Shown here: piece by piece, positions 57,398-64,000 of the stretch
How positions within the stretch are numbered: position 1 is the first letter of the stretch
Layout of the letters: each line of letters opens with the position of its first letter
The notes under the pieces: model-generated
What the model was told of the DNA's origin: nothing
Seen by the model: the letters and a program-made list of their open reading frames with translations, nothing else
Database searches by the model: none
Translations under genes and position numbers: made by a program
DNA from: Flavobacteriaceae bacterium
Lineage (GTDB): Bacteria; Bacteroidota; Bacteroidia; Flavobacteriales; Flavobacteriaceae
DNA length: 64,000 bases
Assembly: GCA_016649715.1 (NCBI GenBank)
Contig: JAENXC010000007.1
Coordinates: 88,644-152,643, forward strand
Direction of reading: 5' to 3'

Positions 57398-58048
57398 ATG
57401 CTAAAAGCCGTACTTTTTGATATGGATGGAGTGATTGTGGACACTGAGCCTTTGCACCGTAAAGCCTATTTCAAAATGTTTAATGATGTAAATATCGATG
57501 TAAGTGAAACATTGTACGATTCATTTACCGGACAGGCAACCTTGCCTATTTGCAGAACACTTTGCGAGTATTTCAGTATCTCGGATACTCCCGAAAATCT
57601 TGTTTCAATAAAAAGAAAACACTTTAAATATATTTTTGAAAACGATAACGATCTGGCACTTTTAAACGGCGTTCACGAACTGATAAAAGATTACCACTCC
57701 AATGGCCTTACCTTAGTTTTGGCATCGTCTGCATCTATGCCGAACATCAACCGTATTTTTGAGCGATTTGATCTCGACAAATACTTCAAGGCCAAAATAA
57801 GCGGCGCCGATTTAAGAGCATCAAAACCGCACCCCGAAATTTTCCTAAAAGCTGCTGAACTTGCCGAAGAACACACAGATCATTGCATGGTGATTGAAGA
57901 TTCCACCAACGGAATTGCCGCCGCAAAAGCCGCAAATATTTATTGTGTAGGTTTCAAAAGTCCGCATTCCGCCAATCAGGATTACAGCAAAGCGGATAGG
58001 GTGATTACAAGTTTTGAGGAGATACTGTTTTCAAACCTTCAAACCTAA
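57398..58048 (+). CDS. HAD-superfamily phosphatase/beta-phosphoglucomutase-like
   Basis: 216 aa. Motif I FDMDGVIVDTEP with the nucleophile and acid/base Asp, the following Thr/Ser motif LVLASSASM, Lys in ASKPHPEIF and motif IV MVIEDSTNG are intact; the helical cap lies between. Subfamily I members act on sugar phosphates. The stop codon TAA (58046-58048) is inside the RAYT hairpin repeat, so the last residues come from that element. Confidence 0.88.
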   Translation: MLKAVLFDMDGVIVDTEPLHRKAYFKMFNDVNIDVSETLYDSFTGQATLPICRTLCEYFSISDTPENLVSIKRKHFKYIFENDNDLALLNGVHELIKDYHSNGLTLVLASSASMPNINRIFERFDLDKYFKAKISGADLRASKPHPEIFLKAAELAEEHTDHCMVIEDSTNGIAAAKAANIYCVGFKSPHSANQDYSKADRVITSFEEILFSNLQT

Positions 58049-58073
58049 CAGGTCTCAAAGACCTGTTAGGTTT
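58041..58073. repeat. RAYT-associated palindrome, left copy
   Basis: AAACCTAACAGGTCT, loop CAA, then AGACCTGTTAGGTTT: a 15-bp perfect stem. An identical copy is at 58675-58707 in the same orientation; together they bracket the REP-associated transposase gene. Confidence 0.85.
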
Positions 58074-58080
58074 TACAATC

Positions 58081-58650
58081 TTATAGATCCATAATATCTT
58101 CCAAACCCATTACTCTTTGATGGTGCCAATATTCAAAACTATCCTTGTCTATTAAATCGAAAATAGTTCGTTTATCAATATTTGAGTCTTTATTGGATAC
58201 AAAAGCTTTAAATGAAGAATGGGGATATTCTTTGTAATCTTCAGTAAAACCATGCTTAACAGGATTCAGATGTATATATGCCAGTACTTTAATAAGGTGC
58301 TTTTCATCATTTATCCGCTTGCGTTTTAAATGTTCCTGAAAAAGACTTCCACTTCGTGAATACATTTTGTTAATTGCTTTTGTGTAAGCATTAAACATAT
58401 TTGAAAAGGCGAGGTATGGCTTATCCTTAAAACGTTCTAAAACTTCATTTTCATCTTTAATTCTCAACAAAAGATGAAAATGATTCTTTAATAAACAATA
58501 GGCATAAATGTCTGCTATAGGGAAGATATGTGTTTTTAGTAAATGTAGAAAGTAAAGATAATTTTTGTCTTCAAAAAAAATATTTTCGCGATTATTACCT
58601 CTGTTAAAAATATGATAGGCTGTACCAAGTTCTATAACATCCTGTTTCAT
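58081..58650 (-). CDS. REP-associated tyrosine transposase (RAYT, Y1_Tnp)
   Basis: 189 aa. HUH motif NHFHLLLR (about residues 55-62), N-terminal GTAYHIFNRGNNRENIF, and the helix with the probable catalytic Tyr (MFNAYTKAINKMYSRSGSLF). The C-terminal AYIHLNPVKHGF is typical of the family. It cuts single-stranded REP hairpins and can spread them. Both flanking hairpins are present, so this is a full RAYT-REP unit. Confidence 0.88.
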   Translation of the reverse strand: MKQDVIELGTAYHIFNRGNNRENIFFEDKNYLYFLHLLKTHIFPIADIYAYCLLKNHFHLLLRIKDENEVLERFKDKPYLAFSNMFNAYTKAINKMYSRSGSLFQEHLKRKRINDEKHLIKVLAYIHLNPVKHGFTEDYKEYPHSSFKAFVSNKDSNIDKRTIFDLIDKDSFEYWHHQRVMGLEDIMDL

Positions 58651-58662
58651 TTTTACTGATTT

Positions 58663-60108
58663 TTAGCATAGCTCAAACCTAACAGGTCTCAAAGACCTGT
58701 TAGGTTTTGTACACTTCTTAATGCTTTCTTCAAAATAAACCACATTCCGTTCCCCGTTCTTTTTAAGATGGCTGCGAATGATAGCGTGCGTATGATAACT
58801 GCCCTGCTGCAATTTCAAAAAAGGTTCGTAATCTTCAATATTGCAGATGGCTTCGCTTCGGTCAAAAAATCCAAAACCTTTGTATTGTCCTTCCTCAACT
58901 AATGCAAATGCTATTTCGCCTTCTGTTCTTCCTTTTCCCTGAATGGCGAAGCTGAAATTGTTTTCCTTTAAAGATTGAAAGGCTGCCTGAACTTTTAAGT
59001 TGTAATCTTCAACGGTTTCGGTGCCTTCGCAAATGCCTTCACAGTTTTTGATGCGGTAGTGGGAGCATTTTTCAGAATTGCTCTGAAGGGTGCAAAACCG
59101 TGGACAGAGTTTAAAAGTCTCGCATAATCCTTCCAGTTTTTCAATAGCTTCTGTTTTATTGTAAAACGTGCTGACAGAATCGTACAAAGCCGCCGTCTTT
59201 CCAAAAGCGAGTTGGATGATGCCGCGCTGATTTATATAACTGATAATTTGATAGGTAGTGGCTGACCATTTCTGCGCACGATTGAATTTTGGATAGTGCT
59301 TCCTTATGTGTTCCGATTCAACTAACAGCGCCAATAGTTCATTCCCTGTAAGTTCATAATCTATAAAATGCGTTTCCTGCCCAAGCTGATATTCTTTTGT
59401 TTTTTTATCGTAAAAATGGGAGAGCACACGTTTCTTAATATTCTTCGCCTTTCCGGCATAGATCACTTGGTGCTTTTGGTTTTTGAAAAGATAAATCCCA
59501 GGGGCCTCGGGCAGTTCGTTTATTTGTTCCGCAGGAAGGTGCGGGGGCAGGGTGGCCTGTTTGGAACGCGGATTTAAAAAGGAATTTATTTCGCTGAAGT
59601 CTTCATCCAAGGAAAGCAATCTTTGAAAGAGAATTACGGTAGCATCCACATCACCTTCCGCGCGGTGGCGGTTGCCATGGGGAATGTTTATGGTGTCGCA
59701 AAGCCGCCCCAAACTATAGGACAAATGACCGGGAATCAACTTGCGCGAAAGCCTTACCGTACAAAGTTTTTTACGGTTGTAGTGTTGCCCCAAAAGCCGA
59801 AATTCGCCGCGGATTACGTTGTAGTCAAAACTAACGTTGTGTGCCACAAAAATGGCGTCTTTGGTAAATTCCTCTATTTTTTCAGCAACTTCAAAAAAAC
59901 GTGGTGCGTTGGCAACCATTTCGTCATCAATCCCAGTAAGGGCAGTAATGTACTGCGGAATGTCCCGCTCCGGGTTTACGAGCGTAGTGTATTTGTCAAC
60001 CACTTCACCATCTTTCAAAAGAGCAATGCAGATTTCTGTTATACGATTGCCTGAAATACCACCGCCAGTGGTCTCTACGTCTATAATTGCGAAAATTTGT
60101 GAATGCAT
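58663..60108 (-). CDS. DEDDh exonuclease fused to GIY-YIG (Cho/UvrC-like) nuclease
   Basis: 481 aa. Residues 1-175: exonuclease with FAIIDVETTGGG, AHNVSFDYNVI and HRAEGDVDAT. Residues 195-300: GIY-YIG domain with APGIYLFKNQKHQVIYAGKA and KNIKKRVLSHF, then a Cys-rich segment (LCPRFCTLQSNSEKCSHY then NCEGICEG). Same fusion as DNA polymerase III epsilon-like proteins with a Cho-type incision domain; a repair role is likely. The last residues (KPNRSLRPVRFELC) are encoded by the RAYT hairpin. Confidence 0.86.
   Translation of the reverse strand: MHSQIFAIIDVETTGGGISGNRITEICIALLKDGEVVDKYTTLVNPERDIPQYITALTGIDDEMVANAPRFFEVAEKIEEFTKDAIFVAHNVSFDYNVIRGEFRLLGQHYNRKKLCTVRLSRKLIPGHLSYSLGRLCDTINIPHGNRHRAEGDVDATVILFQRLLSLDEDFSEINSFLNPRSKQATLPPHLPAEQINELPEAPGIYLFKNQKHQVIYAGKAKNIKKRVLSHFYDKKTKEYQLGQETHFIDYELTGNELLALLVESEHIRKHYPKFNRAQKWSATTYQIISYINQRGIIQLAFGKTAALYDSVSTFYNKTEAIEKLEGLCETFKLCPRFCTLQSNSEKCSHYRIKNCEGICEGTETVEDYNLKVQAAFQSLKENNFSFAIQGKGRTEGEIAFALVEEGQYKGFGFFDRSEAICNIEDYEPFLKLQQGSYHTHAIIRSHLKKNGERNVVYFEESIKKCTKPNRSLRPVRFELC
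58675..58707. repeat. RAYT-associated palindrome, right copy
   Basis: Identical over 36 nt to the left copy (58039-58074 versus 58673-58708). It lies within the 3' end of the exonuclease/GIY-YIG gene and supplies its C-terminal codons. Confidence 0.85.
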
Positions 60109-60321
60109 CTGTTTTTTGCTGGGAAAACAAATGTAGGGAAAGATTTTAAATTATTTGGAATATTTCCTGTAAAATGGAAATAATCCAATCTAAATATTGC
60201 GATCCCGAAAAACGATTTTAGCTATTATCGTAATATTAGAATTTTAATTCAATTTTTTTGGGGGAATATAAAACTGGAAGTTAGCTTTTTACAGCATTCC
60301 CCACGAGGAAATAATGGTTGT

Positions 60322-60393
60322 GTACGTGTTCCTACGTATGCCCTCTTTAACATAAAGATATACTTTAGCCATCTTTTAACTAAAAACCCAAAT
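60322..60393 (+). promoter_or_regulatory. Promoter region of HYR adhesin 2
   Basis: GTACGTGTTCCTACGTAT (60322-60339), then TTTAACATAAAGATATACTT (60346-60365) and AACTAAAAACCCAAAT (60378-60393), directly before ATG 60396. It has the same blocks in the same order and spacing as 52091-52161. The remaining 210 nt upstream (60109-60321) are AT-rich and show nothing further. Confidence 0.5.
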
Positions 60394-60395
60394 CG

Positions 60396-63300
60396 ATGAA
60401 ACAAATTTTACACACGCTCGCTGTGGTGATTCTTGTATTGGCTGTTCTTCCTTTGCAAGCACAGACTTACACTTTTACAAATGCCGGAGCATTCGGAGGC
60501 TATGGCCCTACACAAGGTCAGGTAGATGTAGCTTATATAGCCACTCCACTGGATGGCCAAGTTACTATAAATACACAAGGGATTCAAGAATGGACTGTGC
60601 CAGTTACTGGAAGCTACAGGATTGAAGGATTAGGAGCCGAAGGAGGCGCATCGACATTTTTTATTGGTGGACCTGGTGCCCAAATGATAGGGGATTTCAA
60701 TTTTACTGCCGGTACAACTTTAAAAATTTTAGTAGGCCAACAAGGTCAACCCACCCAAGATTCGCAAGGATCTGGCGGTGGCGGGGGTTCTTTTGTAGTA
60801 AGCACTACAAATACTCCCCTGCTTATTGCCAGCGGCGGCGGCGGCGGCGGAATGAACAATGATACTGCAGCTTCGGGCGGCACAATAAATAGCACGGCAA
60901 ATTCCAGTCCTGGCGGAGGTACTGGAGGCGCACCAGGTAACGGTGGGTATAATAATGGCAGTTCTTTCGTCGCTGCAGGAAATGGCGGTGGTTTCAATAC
61001 AAATGGAGAAAATGCAATTGAGCGTCCTTCTGCTACAGGAGGTTTTTCATTTTTAAACGGTGGAATAGGTGGAAACAACGAAGGAGGTTTCGGTTTCGGC
61101 GGTTTCGGCGGCGGCGGCGGCGGCGGTAACAATTGCGGCTACGGCGGCGGCGGCGGCGGATATTCCGGTGGTGGCGGAGCTGGATACCAAGTTTCTTGTG
61201 GTCGCGATGGCGGCGGTGGAGGCTCTATTAATACAGGTGCCAATCAAGTGAATGCTCCAGCAATTAATACTGGAAATGGGAGAGTTATTATTACATTATT
61301 ATGTGATACTTTAACAGTTACAACTACTCCTGGCACAAATGTATGTCCCGGAACAATGGTGACAATAAATGGTGTTTCTAGCAATGGAGGCGTAATAACC
61401 TGGGATAATGGTATTACTAATGGTGTTCCATTTACTGCTTCAACTACTACAACATATACTTCTAGTAGTACAAATCCTAATGACTGTGTGGCAACAGTAA
61501 CGATTACTGCTGAAGATACCGAAGCTCCTGTAATTACTTGCCCTGGCGATATTACGCAGGATAATGACCCAGGAATCTGTGGTGCGGTTGTTACATATAG
61601 CATAAGTGCAACAGACAATTGCAGTGGTGGAGCTACTACTGAATTTATTCAGAACGGTGGTTTTGAAACTGGCGACTTCACCGGCTGGAGCGTTGTAGAT
61701 ACCGGTAGTGGGTCTTATTACATTAATGACGGCACTTTTTTGCCTTCAAGTGGAGCTGGTTCTTTGGCGCCAATATCAGGTAGTTTTGATGTGGTTACGG
61801 ATCAAGGTGGTCCAGGGCTACACTTATTGTCACAACCATTTACCGTGCCTTCAGATGTGCAAAGTGCAATTGTAAGTTGGAATGATAGAATTCGAAATGC
61901 TGCAGGAATTTTTTCCGATCCGAACCAAGAATTTAGAGTAGACTTGGTTGATGCCTCTATGAACGTTATCCAAGAGGTTTATTCAACAAACCCTGGTGAT
62001 CCCAGCACTCAAATTGGTCCTAATTATAGACAATTTGATCTTACCTCTTTGCTCCAGACCTTAAGCGGACAGGTGGTCAGCCTGCGTTTTTCTGAACAAG
62101 ATGATATGGGGAATTTCAATTTAACACTGGACGATGTCAGTTTTGTTATTGAAAATATCAATATTACCCAAACAGCAGGATTACCTAGCGGAAGCACATT
62201 CCCTGTCGGTACTACCACAAATACTTATGAAGCAACAGACGCCAGTGGAAATACTTCAACCTGTAGTTTTGATGTAACTGTTAACGATACCGAGGCTCCA
62301 ATTGCTTTTTGCCAAAACATAACAGTTCAGCTTGACGGAAATGGAAACGCAACTATTACCCCAGCCGATGTGGATGGCGGTAGTACAGACAATTGCGGAA
62401 TTGCAAGTCTTCAATTCACAGATCAAATTACTGCCTTTGCTGAAGTAGGTGAGAATCAAACGCTTACCATTACCTTGCCAGTTGGCCGTGTGGTAACTTC
62501 TGTAGATTTTGCAAGCTATGGTACTCCTAACGGAAGCAATGGTACTTATACTATTGGCTCTTGTCACGCTTCTAATTCTCAAACTATTGTAGAAGGTTAT
62601 GCCCTTGGTAATAACTCTTTCTCTATTCCGGCAACTAACGCCGTTTTTGGAGATCCTTGTGGAGGTACGGTTAAAAGGCTGTATGTTACAGTTAGCTCTT
62701 CAGTTGAAAGTGCCAGTTTGTCTTATAATTGTTCAGACATAGGGAATAATAATGTTACTTTATTAGTTACCGATGCAAACGGAAACACTTCAACCTGTAC
62801 CACAATCGTAACGGTTGAGGACAACGTTGCCCCAGTAGCCAACTGCGCCGCCCCGTTCACCATCCAACTGGATGCAAACGGAATGGCAAGCATCACGCTT
62901 GCCGATATTGAAAACGGCAGTACCGATGCCTGTGGAATCGCGAGCACTTCGATAGATATTACGGATTTTGATTGTAGTGATGTTGGACCGAACACAGTAA
63001 CCTTAACAGTAACCGATGTTAACGGAAACACTTCAACCTGTACCACGATCGTAACGGTTGAGGACAACGTTGCCCCAGTGGCAAATTGCGCCGCCCCGTT
63101 CACCATCCAACTGGATGCAAACGGAATGGCAAGCATCACGCTTTCCGATATTGAAAACGGCAGCACCGATGCCTGTGGAATAGCAAGCACTTCAATAGAT
63201 ATTACGGACTTTACCTGTGCGGATGTAGGCCCAAACACAGTAACCTTAACAGTAACTGATGTTAACGGAAACACTTCAACCTGTACCACAATCGTAACGG

Positions 63301-64000
63301 TTGAGGACAACGTTGCCCCAGTGGCAAATTGCGCCGCTCCGTTCACCATCCAATTGGATGCCAACGGACTGGCAAGCATCACTGTTGCCAACATTGAAAA
63401 CGGCAGCACCGATGCCTGCGGAATTGCGAGCACTTCGATAGATATTACGGATTTTGATTGTAGTGATGTTGGGCCGAACACAGTGACCCTTACGGTAACC
63501 GATGTAAACGGAAACACTTCAACCTGTACCACTATTGTAACTGTTGAGGACAGCATCGTCCCAACCATTGTCTGCCCAGCAAACATCACCGCCAATACAG
63601 ATTTGGGAGATTGTTTCGCAACGGTAAGCTTCGCGATGCCAATTGCGTTTGATAACTGCGGTATCGATACCGTAGTCCAAACAATGGGTGACCCAAGCGG
63701 TAGCCAGTTTCCAGTAGGAATAACTACCATTGAATTCACCGCAACTGATGTGAATGGCAATGTTAGTACTTGCAGTTTCACAATTACAGTGACTGACAAC
63801 GAGGCGCCAGTTGCAGTATGCCAAAATATAACCATCCAATTGGATGAGTTTGGTAACGCAAGTATTGTTGCAGCTGATGTGGACGGTGGCAGCACCGACC
63901 AATGTGGTGTGGCGGGTATTTCAATAGATAATGACACTTTTGACTGTTCCAATGTTGGCGACAACAATGTAATCCTGACAGTTACGGACGTAAACGGCAA
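60396..64000 (+). CDS. HYR-repeat adhesin with Gly-rich, jelly-roll-like and SUEL-lectin-like modules (3' end outside window)
   Basis: About 1200 codons, open to the window edge. Signal peptide MKQILHTLAVVILVLAVLPL then QAQ. Residues about 50-300: Gly-rich domain (SYRIEGLGAEGG; GGGGGSFVVSTT; GGGGGYSGGGGAGYQ). After HYR ATDNCSG comes an inserted module FIQNGGFETGDFTGWSVVD, of the kind seen in carbohydrate-binding jelly rolls. In a later HYR unit is inserted ENQTLTITLPVGRVVTSVDF, then ASYGTPNGSNGTYTIGSCHA, then FGDPCGGTVKRLYVTV, which matches SUEL/galactose-binding lectin. Then HYR repeats with 243-bp period continue off the end. A T9SS domain is expected beyond. Confidence 0.82.
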   Translation, partial: MKQILHTLAVVILVLAVLPLQAQTYTFTNAGAFGGYGPTQGQVDVAYIATPLDGQVTINTQGIQEWTVPVTGSYRIEGLGAEGGASTFFIGGPGAQMIGDFNFTAGTTLKILVGQQGQPTQDSQGSGGGGGSFVVSTTNTPLLIASGGGGGGMNNDTAASGGTINSTANSSPGGGTGGAPGNGGYNNGSSFVAAGNGGGFNTNGENAIERPSATGGFSFLNGGIGGNNEGGFGFGGFGGGGGGGNNCGYGGGGGGYSGGGGAGYQVSCGRDGGGGGSINTGANQVNAPAINTGNGRVIITLLCDTLTVTTTPGTNVCPGTMVTINGVSSNGGVITWDNGITNGVPFTASTTTTYTSSSTNPNDCVATVTITAEDTEAPVITCPGDITQDNDPGICGAVVTYSISATDNCSGGATTEFIQNGGFETGDFTGWSVVDTGSGSYYINDGTFLPSSGAGSLAPISGSFDVVTDQGGPGLHLLSQPFTVPSDVQSAIVSWNDRIRNAAGIFSDPNQEFRVDLVDASMNVIQEVYSTNPGDPSTQIGPNYRQFDLTSLLQTLSGQVVSLRFSEQDDMGNFNLTLDDVSFVIENINITQTAGLPSGSTFPVGTTTNTYEATDASGNTSTCSFDVTVNDTEAPIAFCQNITVQLDGNGNATITPADVDGGSTDNCGIASLQFTDQITAFAEVGENQTLTITLPVGRVVTSVDFASYGTPNGSNGTYTIGSCHASNSQTIVEGYALGNNSFSIPATNAVFGDPCGGTVKRLYVTVSSSVESASLSYNCSDIGNNNVTLLVTDANGNTSTCTTIVTVEDNVAPVANCAAPFTIQLDANGMASITLADIENGSTDACGIASTSIDITDFDCSDVGPNTVTLTVTDVNGNTSTCTTIVTVEDNVAPVANCAAPFTIQLDANGMASITLSDIENGSTDACGIASTSIDITDFTCADVGPNTVTLTVTDVNGNTSTCTTIVTVEDNVAPVANCAAPFTIQLDANGLASITVANIENGSTDACGIASTSIDITDFDCSDVGPNTVTLTVTDVNGNTSTCTTIVTVEDSIVPTIVCPANITANTDLGDCFATVSFAMPIAFDNCGIDTVVQTMGDPSGSQFPVGITTIEFTATDVNGNVSTCSFTITVTDNEAPVAVCQNITIQLDEFGNASIVAADVDGGSTDQCGVAGISIDNDTFDCSNVGDNNVILTVTDVNG

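Noticed and set aside
62723..64000. 425-codon minus-strand frame under HYR adhesin 2
   Set aside because: Antisense to an in-frame secreted adhesin with signal peptide; arises from the 243-bp repeats.

Overview
The window comes from a member of the phylum Bacteroidetes, most likely a flavobacterium. Evidence: proteins with type IX secretion (T9SS) C-terminal sorting domains, HYR-repeat adhesins, a carboxypeptidase-regulatory-like TonB receptor, promoters of the Bacteroidetes form TTTG-N19-TAnnTTTG, and almost no Shine-Dalgarno sequences. No species can be named from the sequence alone.

Layout. 1-4612 is host DNA: a secreted FG-GAP/VCBS protein (3' end outside the window), an MlaF/MlaE-type lipid ABC transporter pair, and a lipoprotein alkaline phosphatase. 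4613-43680 is a complete 39,068-bp Mu-like transposable prophage. Its ends are fixed by a 5-bp duplication (CTCGT on the + strand) at 4608-4612 and 43681-43685. It lies inside a host gene for a haem/iron-siderophore binding lipoprotein (HmuT/BtuF type). Joining the two flanks across one copy of the duplication restores that gene's reading frame. 43681-64000 is host DNA again: the 5' part of the broken binding-protein gene, its TonB receptor, a small membrane-anchored protein, aconitase, an Old Yellow Enzyme, a truncated luciferase-like gene, two large lectin-bearing HYR adhesins (the second runs off the end), a HAD phosphatase, a REP-associated transposase (RAYT) unit between two copies of its hairpin, and an exonuclease/GIY-YIG repair protein.

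Prophage organisation. Transcription of the early region runs leftward from a promoter at 42412-42442: Ner-like protein, MuA transposase, MuB ATPase, a second P-loop ATPase, DUF3164, then about 25 small accessory genes (zinc-ribbon proteins, DUF4406, a methyltransferase, KilA-N) to about 30016. A repressor (42448-42909) faces the other way. A rightward block (22902-29259) encodes the packaging and head-assembly genes: terminase, DUF1320, DUF935 portal, MuF, virion morphogenesis and neck. A leftward block (22741 to 4700) encodes protease/scaffold, capsid, lysis genes, sheath, tube, tail chaperones, tape measure, baseplate, tailspike, a second possible lysis group and a Dam methylase. The two late blocks diverge from 22742-22901, which holds a striking double dyad (22812-22850).

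Most interesting signals: a tRNA acceptor/T-arm minihelix with no D or anticodon arm (36557-36597); a -1 frameshift extension of the tail chaperone that contains an intrinsic-terminator-like hairpin (16588-16803); a poly-A slippery tract joining portal and MuF frames (26971-26980); the divergent-operon double dyad; intersecting inverted repeats in the dam leader; HYR adhesins carrying lectin modules inserted at equivalent points of the HYR fold, with a shared dyad-containing promoter; and a RAYT unit whose hairpins supply the stop codon or the C-terminus of both neighbouring genes.
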